From Straminergon stramineum (Eukaryota > Streptophyta > Bryopsida > Hypnales > Calliergonaceae), in NCBI GenBank assembly GCA_963920665.1, contig OY987266.1:19022248-19086247 (forward strand): 64,000 bases of DNA, written 5' to 3'. Positions 22,509 to 33,880 of the stretch are shown piece by piece (position 1 is the first letter of the stretch; the number at the start of each line of letters is the position of its first letter). Position numbers and translations under genes: made by a program. The notes below the pieces were generated by a model. It saw nothing but the letters and a program-made list of their open reading frames with translations, did no database searches and had not been told where the DNA came from.

Positions 22509-25391
22509 ATGGGGCACAGCAAGTCTCCAGACAGGATGCCGCCGGCTAGAAACAGGCTTGAAGCGCTCTATAGCGACGTAGTGCAACAGCTGGAGCAGCT
22601 GCAGTTTCCAAACCTCCGAAAAACCGCTAAACAGTACTTCCAGTCTGCAGAAGTGAAGGGATGGATTCGTTCCAACAGTAAGAAATCGACCGAAACTAAG
22701 CATTATACTCCCCGTACGGATGCAAGGGTACAAGAGCGTTTGAAGCAACCAAACATGCCACTTAACCTTCCAGAACATCACCGGCAAGGCTTACCACAGC
22801 ACTCCGTCAATTCGGAGTGTCGAGCTATTCCAAAACATTGGATAGGGAGTAGAAGCCAGAGGAGCCTCCTCGACCGAAGCCAACGGCAGGAAACGGCGAG
22901 TGAAATCACTATGAAGCCTTCTCGCATCAATAAAGCAAAATCTCCCACTTCTTCAATTGGGAAGGTGGAGCACCTAGGAAACGAACCTGGGAATCCACCA
23001 CCACGGGTCTCCCAAAGTAGCAGTGAAATCGGGTAAGCACATGACCTCTTCTCACACGTCCTCTTGTCAAATCTCTAGTCCGGTGCCAATTCCTTTCAAG
23101 TACCTACATTCAAATGAGTTTCACAATAATGTCACTGGTTTCTGTAAAATCTCACAATTTTCTATGCAACATACGCAACTTTTACTTGTATTTCATAGCA
23201 GTTCCAAATCTTTTGACTCAAACAATAACCCAATTTCAACAACCAGATAAATGAATACATTCGGAGTGAAATACAGGAGATTCAGGAAAAGTATTGAAAC
23301 GAAGAACACTAGTGGGAGTTCTTCCAAAGTGAGAACGACAGTGGGCTGTGAGCCTCTTGCAATTACAAGACGAAGTTCGAGAGGCAAGTCTCTGTCCACG
23401 GTGCAGCCTCTGACACCCATCGAAACAGAATGCAGTAGCACATTTTCCTATATTGGCAACCTGCAGTATAATTATGACGGCGCATCTCCTCTACCCATCA
23501 ATAAGCTTGAGACGAGACCGGCCTCCATGACGTTGAGAAGAGAGTTCAATTGCAACAGTCTCATGGAGGAGGCTAAAAGGCAAAGAGCCCTAGATGCCAA
23601 GCACGGATACAGGACACGAGAGTGCCGGAATGCACAAGATGTGGACACTTCAGTGGCCATTGTGATTCTCAGAAGCGATAGTAACCAGCCTTCGGTTCGC
23701 AGTGGGATCACGAACGAAAGCACAACAAGTACTCTCAGAAATGAAAACACAATTCAGAAATCCAGAAACGACATCAGGTGCTCAGAGGTAAAAAAAGATC
23801 AAACTATCAATCATTGACAAACTCTTCTTTAGTGACTTTGCTTTGTTGGAACTTGAAGAGAAAAGTGAAATAATTGAATCCTAGAAATTCATATCTCCTG
23901 CAGGTCAGTCATATGGAACATCATTTTTTATAGAAGTAAGCATCCTTCGTTACCAGTAGATAATCTGCATATCTGTCAGTTACAACTTGAGAGTTGATGT
24001 CCCAGGCTTACAAACAAAAGCCACAGCAAAACTCCTTCTAGCACTTATGCAAATCAAGGAGTAATGCCTCCGCTCATAACCCTAATAGCAGCAGCACGAA
24101 AACTGAAAAGTGCTAGTAGGTACGCAGGTTCCAAGAAGTTGTTATTTACCAGGAAAGAAAGGTGAAATTCAGGAGGAGGTAGATTGCAATGGAGCGACAA
24201 GAGCGAGTGACCAACCCAGCTCGGGGGAGACCCTGGACATCCCTCTTGCTCAAAAGTACCGCTCTCCTGCTACAGAAAGCAGAACGACTGCCATCCTCCA
24301 AGGTATGCAACAAATTTCGGTGCATCTCCTCTTAAAGGCGGTTCGCAGAACTTGGCCATGAGTTCCAGCTATATGGCATTGAGAGGAAGACCCGTTTCAC
24401 GACTTAAAATTCTAATCAATTCATTTTAGGGTAATCTCCTAGTGATGCGATTTTATCCATGCACTGATTCACAAGCCGAATGATTTACGATATGATAGTG
24501 CATGCTAAAATTTGTTACCTTCGCACGCAACTTACTAAATCATTTCCAAAACGCTATTCAAACCAATACGAATCAATACAGCTTCCAACAAACTGTTCGC
24601 CGTGTAACCTTGCAGATGCACTGGAGGCGTTGGAGTGTGCCCAACGCTGGAATCAGTGGGGAGCGCGAACTCTTCACGAACTTGCAAGAGCATCAAAGGC
24701 AGCTGCAGAGAGGAATCGTTTGTTACTAGGCTGGTATTGCAAACATGAGCTTGAAGATGGCATTCAGCAACCCGGTATACTTCTACCCCACGACAATGAC
24801 GTGATCGGGTCCACACGCCGGGGTAGGGTTTTGGACAGTCGAGAGGAGGAACGGGAGTTCATACGTGATCTCTTGGTCGCATCGGGTATCACAAACGGAG
24901 ATTGGGTGGACAAACATCATCTTCTGAACGCAAGGCAGCAAGTTATTAGCCCAACAGAAAAAACGCCATACAGAATGACTGCAAAGGTTGGAAGTCTTTC
25001 TTTTGAAAGGAGGTTAGCAATAGCCGAGCGCAGAAACAAGAAGAAACTGATTCAGAAACGTATCCTCTACGATTTTGTAGAAGAACAATTGAGACGTGAG
25101 CTTGAATTACGAAAATGTGCACAGATAGGGATGAACCTGGCTCCATCGATACCTGAATACGAGTGGAAGGGGCAGGCACTTGTACAAAAAATTTGGAACC
25201 ACCTGCAAATCTGCCCCCCCACCTCGGATGATATCTGCATAGCAGTGCAAAACATTCTGCAGAGAGATCTGAAATCTCAGGGTTCCTCATGGGTTGAAAT
25301 GACTGAAGTTATGGAAGAACTCGACAAGATGATTTACCAGGACCTGATGAAAGATCTTTTGGAGGAACTGACGACTGCAAAGCCTAAGTAG
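22509..25391 (+). CDS. LONGIFOLIA/TRM-like protein with C-terminal DUF4378 domain
   Basis: This is a probable TON1-recruiting-motif family protein; such proteins act at cortical microtubules or in control of cell elongation in plants. A workable model has four exons: 22509-23032, about 23277-23787, 24173-24302 and 24616-25391, which keep frame to give about 646 residues. The N-terminal exon has RNRLEALYSDVVQQLEQLQF followed by a KGWIRS turn, like the helical motif of LONGIFOLIA proteins. The middle is basic, Ser/Thr-rich and likely disordered. The last exon carries the DUF4378 pattern: EREFIRDLLVASGI, KKLIQKRILYDFVEEQL, GQALVQKIWNHLQ, IAVQNILQRDL, then SSWVEMTEVMEELDKMIYQD and LMKDLLEEL. The second acceptor is uncertain (23277 or 23286), because the better pyrimidine tract before 23246 leads to a stop. 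Any exons upstream of 22509 are unknown; an in-frame stop precedes the chosen Met. Confidence 0.75.
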
Positions 25392-26412
25392 GACTTCAGG
25401 GTTAAAACAGGTAGCAGTGCTCGATGACCGTAACCAAAATCAAAGTTATGGTTGGCACATATGTATGGATCTCAAGATATAAACTGCATGTGCACAAAAA
25501 AAGTCACAGCTGTCGCCAAGTTGCCTTCAACATTCTATTTCTCAGATTGAATCCTATGTTGCCAGCAAAAAGATGTTTACATAAACGTACAGCATATTCC
25601 ACGTAGAGATACTTTAGGTTGCGTCTCTGCCATGAACTTTGTTACTGAGCACAGAAGGGTACCAAACTACGAGGTTAAATAAAAACATAGGGGCTTCAGG
25701 TTCAAGAATCATACACCACATTACCTGTATCTCGTTCGAAGAGGAGAGCTACCAACTTTAAAACATCACCAAACACTGGCGTCCACAAATAATCAATACT
25801 CTTGCACTACTTGCCAACGAGCCAATTAAAAGAAACAAAAGCGAGAAATTCAGTTAACTGTTAGCTTGATAAAAGCAGGTCGCGAACCTCCTTACAGGGT
25901 CAATATGAACATACAAGAGAAGTAGAAGTGTTCCCGGAGCACCTAGATTCAAATGCAAGTTCCTGTAAAGACCAACACATTCCACATCCAGGAAACATGC
26001 AGTAGGTGACGTTGTGTCTTAAGAATGAGACTAGGAATGCAGAAGATTTCAGAATAACAACACATAAGCGGAGAGGAAAGTACTGAAGTTGACACAATAG
26101 GTATTTCACTGATAGTGGGCAGAAGAAACTCTGACAAGAGCGTAGATGACATCCAAGTCGTCCATAACTAGAACAACAGAAACAGGAAACTAGAATAAGG
26201 ATGGGGGGCACCCTAGAGGGTAAATTTTGTGGTGAATACCACCACTAGGAACGCAGATCCGCGATAAAATGTGCGGGCCAGCATGACACTTTAAACTCGC
26301 CACACTGGCGGGGCGTGTTCCCCCTTTGTTTGCTTTGTGAGACTAAGGAAATTTGTAGCCATCCGTACAGGTGGAAAACTAGGGCCTCCATGTCCCTCGA
26401 TCATTTCATAGC
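25392..26412. other. Convergent intergenic region (TRM-like and LSM1 3' ends)
   Basis: The two neighbouring genes point toward each other, so this kilobase should hold both 3' UTRs. The open frames here are short and overlap on both strands. No further gene is recognised. Confidence 0.5.
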
Positions 26413-28414
26413 TCAATCAAGATCCAGAAACTCCATGCGCTTCCTCATTGAACCCTTCAACTCTGTTGCATCCTTCTCTGCTTTCTGTGCCTGCACCAGC
26501 ACAACATTTCTGAGCCATAGTAGCAGCTTCGACAATTTCAGGACGATAAGAAAAAAAACGCTTAGCTGTATGACCAGTATGAAGTTATCACTATAGGCAC
26601 TCAACTCATGAAGGTTAAACATAAGACGTAGTTCCTGTACCCCAAAAGTTGTGAACCCTGTTAACCTATCCTTTAAGCAAAGTGGATCATAATCCAGTTC
26701 AACTTCACATTTTCAAAACATCGCAGAGAGAATGGCCACGAGTTGTGCGACAGGTTGACCGTAATACTCTATTATACAAGCATCAAATTACTCAGAAGTA
26801 GTTCAATAAATTGAGCCATGCCGAGATTTATAAACTGTGCATGATTGTGCTTACCAGCTTGATTTCGGCAGGTGAGACGAGCACCATAAAGGATGGCAAC
26901 TCCTCCCTCTCAAGATCCTGTATAACCCAACCAGAAAGTAGATCAACCGTGATATCCTCTTCACTAAAAGGATAACAAGCCAAAGACCCTGGAGTCCAGT
27001 CTGAATAAGTCTGAATAAGTCAAGCAGGGTCTGAATAAAGTCTTGACTTCTCAAATGACTACGAGCAACCTTATTGTATCAGTTTCAAGAAGATAGTTTC
27101 AAGTATGTTTCTACATTCAACAACTTGACTTGTTTGTGATTTCAAACCCATTTCAATGATACTAGACAATAGTCTACCTACATTCCATTTAGCCGAAGAC
27201 GGGTGAAAGTCTGATAATCCAATCCTTCCGGGACACTAATGACAGGCCATTGATGCGAAGAGGATGTAAGCTTCAGAAAAAAGCTTACCAATTCACCAAT
27301 GAGAACAACATTTTCTCCACGGATAATATACAGGCCCAGAGGAAGATCGCAATACAGCTCTCCGACCGTTATCCTTTCAAGTGCTCCCTCCAACACTACA
27401 TTTGCTGTTTCATCAAAATTTCAGCACGACAGATTCTATGCTTAATATAAAAATTACCTATTGTAGTAGATGATCACTTAATAGCTCCAATACTCAATAG
27501 TGCACAGAAACCATGAGCTCATGAATGATTGCAAGAGTAAAACACTAAATGAGAATTAAAATAACCTGTGATCATGGAAATTTACATCAATGAATAAAGA
27601 AATTCTTACCGAATTGATCAAAAGATCGGAGTATGCCAATTATTTTCCTTCCATCCCGCAATATCACTAGCAACTTCTCTGCAAGTTTAGTTCCGCACCA
27701 GAATGATATTAAGACATAATCAATACGCAACTACAATAGAACCCTCTGGTGAGGGCGTACATCTACATATGCAGAGACATGATTCTCTCGACTTTCACAC
27801 GCAAGAATTACTGCTTAACCCCTTGCAGCTCGAAACCCTAGATTCCACCAACTACTTGCCACTTACCATTCAAGTTACTACGCACAACCAATCTCCAACG
27901 GGCATTTACAACACTATGTATCATAACCTAATTGATGCACAGCACTGCCAAAATTGACCCCGCACGTTCATTACACGCTTCACGCATACAAAACGGTAGA
28001 AAATAATCCGTTTAATACTCGGTGCCTATTCAAATCTGCACCTCACGTCTACAGCTAACAATGCATCCATCAAATAGCAAAATCACTCGTCATTAAAGGA
28101 ACACTGCGGGCGCAGCAGGATATCGCTTAGCTACATTGCCCACCCGTCCATCGGTTCAAAACAAACAGACCTAATTCAAACAAATTGCATTTCCGTCCTC
28201 TAATTCGATTTCACGCCCGAAGAGTCCATTCTGAGATCACCTCGCTTCCACCAATCCCCCGCCTCTCCCTCCCTCTTTCCCAAAGACAATAAACGTTACC
28301 ACCAGACAGTCCGTTTCATTCAAACCCAAGCACAAAGCACGAAGCACGAAACTCACTGTCGAGATTGTCAGCAAGGGAAGTCGCAGGAAAGTTGTCAGGT
28401 CCCGCCCAAGACAT
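26413..28414 (-). CDS. LSM1: U6 snRNA-associated Sm-like protein LSM1
   Basis: LSM1 is the defining subunit of the cytoplasmic LSM1-7 ring, which binds oligoadenylated mRNA 3' ends and promotes decapping and 5'-3' decay in P-bodies. Five exons join in frame: 28357-28414, 27610-27678, 27289-27404, 26855-26917 and 26413-26490, giving 127 residues, matching plant LSM1. It begins MSWAGPDNFPATSLADNLDK. The Sm1 motif is LLVILRDGRKIIGILRSFDQ then FANVVLEGA, with the RNA-contact Asp and Asn present. Sm2 is LYIIRGENVVLIGEL. A DLEREELPSFM segment follows, and the typical LSM1 C-terminal tail ends RKRMEFLDLD. The start codon context and the conserved MSW opening fix the 5' end. Intron 1 and the 5' flank are partly duplicated at 31.5-32.07 kb. 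Confidence 0.96.
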
Positions 28415-28850
28415 CACGCTCCTCCACACAATCCAAGTTCCTCGCACCCAAGCGCGCACAACCAGCCACGCCCGAAGCTGGACGAGAAACGGGAGACAAA
28501 AAGAGGAAGTAGCAGCAGCAGATGGTGGCGCACCATAGCCTTCAGTCAGCTCCGAGACCGTGATGGCCGATACGATCGAAGCTTGAGCTCCGTTCCGAGG
28601 AGAGGTGCACCTGTTTTTCAAGGAACAGGCAGCGTCAGTGTGTGTGTGGGAGTGGGAGTTACGACGACGACGTCGGAGGAGTGGCGATGGTGGCCGGGTG
28701 GGCGGGGGGTAGGACGTAAGTTAAGTCTGCAACTGGCGACGGTCGGCCATGTGAACACGACTACCCTGGAGTAAATTTGCTTTCGCTTTTCGGGGACAGC
28801 AGGAAATGCGCAACCCACACTATATCTCTGCGGACACGCTAATTCGGTGG
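28415..28850 (-). promoter_or_regulatory. LSM1 5' leader and promoter region
   Basis: GC rises sharply immediately upstream of the LSM1 start, as at other gene fronts in this window. The overlapping open frames at 28583-28818 come from this GC-rich DNA. No specific core element could be identified. Confidence 0.35.
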
Positions 28851-29157
28851 AGGGAGACGATGACGTGGCAGTGTCTCCGTCCTTGGTGTTGACTTTCCAA
28901 TGGACTGACCGTGAATGAGAGGACTGGGGTGGAGTTTCACGTAAGCTTATTGGTGTACCTTACATCAGGATCAGATTCGGCATAAGTTTAAGTAATTTTA
29001 ATCAAAAAGTGTCACATGTCATCTTGTGATTGGTGTAGAGTTTATTCATTGTAGTATGGTGTATGTCATTATTACAATGGTCAAATTTGTTCATAAATCT
29101 TTTTAGGGGAAATTTTAAAAATTTGATGTTTTGACCTATGAACATTTTCTTTAATTC
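28851..29157. other. AT-rich spacer, nothing recognised
   Basis: No gene or bounded repeat is visible between the LSM1 promoter region and the TTAA-bounded elements. Confidence 0.5.
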
Positions 29158-29306
29158 TTAACCCTTAAAGGATGCTAAGGCCAAAAAGTGGTCAGTGGAT
29201 GACATCATTTTTCACTCTAGAATCAAAGAAAGCACCTACCGGTTCAAGAATCAAAGCAATTTTGGTGATTACCTTGGTTATGGGGGCCATATCCTCTAAG
29301 GGTTAA
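29158..29306 (+). mobile_element. Short TTAA-bounded element (149 bp)
   Basis: It starts TTAACCCTTAAAGGATGC and ends atcctctaaGGGTTAA at 29306. The inverted ends match over at least 13 bases. The interior differs from the ~230-bp family core but resembles 19490-19600. Its right TTAA is shared with the next element. Confidence 0.7.
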
Positions 29307-29524
29307 AGGACACCATAGCCGTTTTGGGTTTAATGAATGACAAAAATTCCTTCTAAGTAGGACAAAAGTTCAACTATTCATATGCAAAATTTTGTGTGAA
29401 AAGGAAAAATCTTGTATAGTAATTTGACTTCCAATGAGTGCTTTGACATTTTTTTGAAGCCAACGATTCATATGGTACCAAAGGAGATGATTTCCATAGT
29501 CCCTAGTCCATACTTTAAGGTCAA
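29303..29524 (+). mobile_element. TTAA-bounded element (222 bp)
   Basis: It starts TTAAAGGACACCATAGCC and ends tactttaaggTCAA, where the final TTAA has one change. The core has tttgtgtgaaaagg and gacttccaatgagtgctttg, as in the copies at 10123 and 19838. Confidence 0.7.
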
Positions 29525-30086
29525 GGGATTTCCAACGGTGACATGATCATATCAATCTAGTTTTTCATTCCACATTAGTTTGGATCCACAGAATTATGTT
29601 TCTTTAGAATAAATATAGATGAAGGTTATCGTCTTGCTTTGGGTACAAGTATTTTGAAGCATTTTGGGCCTCAAATCACCGAAGTATTGTAAGGGTTAAT
29701 ATTTAGCAGGAAAAATTTCTTCGGGATCTAGAGGGGGTGAAATTCTGAAACATAACAGAGATTTTCATGCTTATAGAGGTAACACACAGAGGGTTACTCA
29801 TACACCGTATGTAACTTGCTATGAAACAGCTTCACGGATATGAGAAGGAATCATTCCGAATCAAAGCTTAGAACAAAACGTTTTCCCGATTTAGGTTATC
29901 CACATGCAGAAGTCAAGGCGAGAACTATAGCACTCGCTTCAGATTATATTCCCGAAGGTCCAACTCTCTCAACAAGAGCTCTGAAATCAAAAAATTAAGT
30001 TTTTCTAATTGCGGGGAACATCAATTGAAAGGTAAAGCGAATACTGGTGGGATCCGGATAGACAATCCGGCAAACCTAACAATATC
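29525..30086. other. Spacer and probable MED11 3' UTR
   Basis: Gene-like GC begins at about 29760, consistent with the 3' UTR of the minus-strand MED11 gene ending at 30087. No other coding segment is recognised. Confidence 0.45.
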
Positions 30087-30974
30087 CTACGCAGGTTTGG
30101 CTGCCTCATACTGTGTCACGGCCTCTCGCATGGCTCCAATCTGGCTAATAACACACTCCAGTTTCTTCACACTGATCTCCGAACTGATCCTCGCAGGGTA
30201 GTCGGAATTTTCATATGGCCGATACTCGCACATGCTTTTGATCTCATCTCGCAATGTTGTTTGAATTTCCTGATTTCACCCAAGCATACTCAAATACGTA
30301 AGAGCAAAGCAAAAACCAAGAAAGGCATGAAAAACTGCAAGAAGACTGAGAGTATGTACAGAAGGAGAAGATCTGAAAGTGCAGAATGAAGCAAGATCAA
30401 AACTTAAGCCTAGATAGAGGAGCTAACCAGGAATCTCGTCAGAGAGTGAACGAAAATCAACTTGAAAGCACATCATGAGATAAGGAGACTTCTCTAAGAA
30501 TTTATCAAAGAAAAGTCAATGCAACTCCGTTAGGGCATCCTGTTGAGAGAGCAGAATGAAGAGGCACACCTTCACAGCTTGCATAAACTCTTGACATTGA
30601 ACTGAAACAACCTCCGATCGAGGTCCGCCTGCCTTGGCCAACTCCTCCATCACGCCACCAGCAAGCTCCACCGTGTGAACAATTTTCTGTGACAAAAGAG
30701 CAGCGAATCTTTACGGCTGGCAAGTCAAACGAGACAAATATACTACCTTCCCTTAAATTTTATGATGGTATAGGGTGTAGGTGACCTCGAAGCCGAGGCA
30801 CAAGCACATGCCAAATACCTTCTCCTACGTGAACAGAGAACGCCTAAAAGAGAACAAACTGAAAAACACGCAATACTTCAACAACTTCTTCCCGAAGAAT
30901 TATACCTTTTCAACATGATGCAGTCGTTGCAAGGACGTAGAAGGAGCTCCCGGTCTGGTAGTAAGTGCGGACAT
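30087..30974 (-). CDS. MED11: Mediator complex head subunit MED11
   Basis: MED11 is a small head-module subunit of Mediator that pairs with MED22 through helices and contacts the pre-initiation complex. Three exons join in phase 0: 30906-30974, 30570-30686 and 30087-30269, giving 122 residues, close to plant MED11. It begins MSALTTRPGAPSTSLQRLHH. Helical segments follow: HTVELAGGVMEELAKAGGP, the CQEFMQAVK turn, and EIQTTLRDEIKSMCEYRPYE. The C-terminal helix is ISVKKLECVISQIGAMREAV. The LELAGG-MEEL and CREFM-type blocks and the R-EIKSACEYRPFE-type block are diagnostic of plant MED11. The start is the first Met; the sequence just upstream (tatatctag) could be an acceptor for an untranslated first exon. 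Confidence 0.93.
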
Positions 30975-31489
30975 TTTCTAGATATAAACCTGCCACTCTC
31001 AACTGGACAACACAATATTTCAGCAATCACAACGCAGCAAATGATTCAAAATCCTGAAGCACGGATTCTCATACGCCGTCACGTATAAAACTCACCACGT
31101 GTTTAATAGCACCTCAACAGCCAGGTCTCCATCCCCAATAACTGAAGATGTCGAAAGCGCCGCTAAAACTGAGTACGATTTTGACACTGAAAATCTCGAT
31201 AGTTTCCTGCACTTCGACACCGACATATGAAACTTCACACAATGTGAATACAGATTGTCCACATCCAAGGAAAGCTGAACTAAAAGCACGCACGTATCTT
31301 TCGACTTTACGAAGAAAGAGATTACCAAAATCAAACTAAATCCCGTGCCACAGCCGATAAAACGGAACTAACCTTCAACGAAATCCATACCTCTGCTTTA
31401 GTTCAAACAGTCCGTCCGCATGAAAACGTCACCCAAGATCCCCATTCAAAAATGCCCTACCAATATCACTACTTGTTCACTCAAACCCA

Positions 31490-32066
31490 TTACCCCTTGC
31501 TGCTCAAAACCCCAGATTCCACCAACTACTTGCCACTTCCCAAACATGCCATTCAAGTTACTACGCACAACCAATCTCCAACGGACATTTACGACACCAT
31601 GTGCCATACCCTAATCGAAACACCGCCCAGACAAAATTGCCCCCTCGAGTTCATTACATGCTTCACGCATACTAAGGGTAAGAAAAGCCATCTAAACTCG
31701 GTACCTAATCAATCCTGCACCTCACGTCTGCAGCTAACAATGCGTCCCATACTACTCATGGTAAAATCATTCGCCATTTGAAGAAACTCTGAAAGCGCAG
31801 CAGGATGTCATTTTGCAAATTTGCCCTACCATCGGTAAAAAACAACACAGACCCAATTCAAACAAATTACATTTCCAGTCTGTAATGCGCTCAGTCGCTG
31901 CATCCATGCCCGTTCACCAAGAAGAGTGAATTTTGAGATCAATTCGCGTCCAATCCTCCCCTTATTTCCGAAAAAAAATATGCAACGACCAGTCTATTTC
32001 ATTCAAAACAAAGTACGAAACTTACTGTCGAGGTTGTCGTCGCAGGCCAATTGTCAGGTCCGACAT
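31490..32066 (-). pseudogene. Decayed duplicate of the LSM1 exon 1 / intron 1 region
   Basis: This block is clearly similar, in the same orientation and order, to LSM1 positions about 27830-28414. Shared phrases include gattccaccaactacttgcc, caagttactacgcacaacca, gcacctcacgtct and aattcaaacaaatt. The exon-1 copy runs 32026-32066. It retains the ATG and the GACA-GTAAGT donor, but is 41 bases instead of 58 because two internal stretches are missing. The 17-base loss breaks the reading frame, so it cannot encode the LSM1 N-terminus. No other LSM1 exon is present. It lies 0.5-1.1 kb upstream of MED11 and may serve as its promoter or leader. Confidence 0.85.
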
Positions 32067-32239
32067 CACCCTTTCTTCCCCGTTCTCCAGCTCCGAGCTC
32101 CGATGCGAAAGTAAAGAAAAACACCTCCGTAGCAAAGCGAACTCGTGCACAATTTTCTCTGCCCAAGCCCAAAGCCCTAAGAAAAAATCGGGGTTGGAGC
32201 ACACGGATTTGTCTAATGGTGAGGGAATTAGCGTCACCT

Positions 32240-33880
32240 AAAAAATTAGTGTCACCTCAAAATTTTATTTTTGGTGGAACTTTAGGAGCTATACAATAAT
32301 ATTCCAACCTGCAACAATTCAAGATATAGAGACTTTGGTACATCAGTCTCGCATGTTATTAGAATAAATCAATGTATGTGGGTGTAGTAAGAAAATTTAA
32401 GAGGTAAATTTTCATTGCAAGGCAACATGAAATGGTAGAGTTACACTTAACTTTTAGGGCTACATATAATTAGTTATGATTTTTGAAGTGAAAAGCACCT
32501 AGCTCCCTATTAATGTTCACTAGAAGGGGAGAAATATAAATCTTCATGTTCTTAAAATGATCCTTTACATTTAGCTTAAATATATCAACACCCTAGAATT
32601 TTTGAAGTATTATCGACTTCTTTGGTGAATCACTAAAATTCTTCTTTGTTAAAAGGAAAAAAAATTCTAAAACCAAATGGTCCTAAAGTCATGATATCCT
32701 AAAAGTTCTTAAAGCTATGAAAACTTCAAATGGGACAAATTAGCAAAGTTACTTTTTAAGTAGTAAATTCTTTTTTATTAATCAAAATAGAAAAACTTAC
32801 AATTAGAAAGGAAACTTAAATCTCTATTCTAAATTGCAAATCTATCTGGTCAATATATAAAAAGTTGTGATGCAAAATATATTGGATACAATTCATAACA
32901 TACTCAAAATGCAAATGTTTTGTGGCTTATTGTTAAAATATTTTGACTTTGCTTTCCAAATTCTTCTAGAACCTTTCACACTTTCTATAATGTCAAATTT
33001 TATTTACTCTCATATTTAGTAGAGAAAGATTATTTTTCATTTCTTCAATGTCAAATTTTATTTAGACTCTCACATTGATTAGAGAAAGATTATTTCTTAC
33101 AACTTTTAAGAAATGTTAATGCAATATAAATATTGTTAAATTAAATCTGAATATTGTTAATTAAGTAGGTGAAAAATTAATGCAAACTTCAATCTCTATG
33201 TCCAAATAAGTTGTAAGCTATTTTGCAACTTTCAAATAGAAGTAAAATACAAAATGATATATGACAATCGAAAACATTTCTTTGGTATTTCATGAGCTTA
33301 ATTCAAAGTTTACAATGTATTTAGTGCACCAATACTCATTCTGATTTGGGGAAAAAATTAGAATTATACACAATTCTTCCCACTCAAAAGTGGACAAAAT
33401 CATTAATAATCACCCGATTCTTTCCAAAGTAGTTCTTTTCAAAATAGGATTGCGTCACCATACATTTGGAGGCATAAATGAGTGTTTCACCCATATGGAT
33501 GTTAATGGCTTTGTCACTCCAATCAAAATTGCATGTTACAGTACCTTCGAAACTGAAAAATAAACTAAATGCACGAGATGACAGGGAGGCAAAAAATCCT
33601 GAATCATTTCCTGTATATTCAAATCAAATTTCAAGCATACACGGGTCGATGACTCACTCAACGAAAAAACTTCTACCAATATTAACTTCCAAATTCTTCA
33701 AAAGAGCACTCGTCTGCTGGATGTCTTTAAAGTAGCGAGCCTAAAGTAGAAAAATCAGTAAGTGCACGGACTGTGGCAAAATCAATGGCTTTCTACAAAA
33801 AGGAAATTTCCGCAACACTTGCAATCGCCTTAACTACAGTAATATACAGAGAAAGAAGACAATCCAGAGTCCAGAGACTT
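32240..33880. other. AT-rich spacer and probable YIPF 3' UTR
   Basis: The section to about 33400 is AT-rich with no gene. A short direct duplication is seen: aatgtcaaattttattta followed by ctctca and agagaaagattatt, at about 32990-33037 and 33049-33094. GC rises from about 33450; that part is likely the 3' UTR of the minus-strand Yip1-domain gene. Confidence 0.5.

Noticed and set aside
22470..22787. 105-codon minus-strand frame
   Set aside because: It is a shadow of the TRM-like exon on the plus strand.
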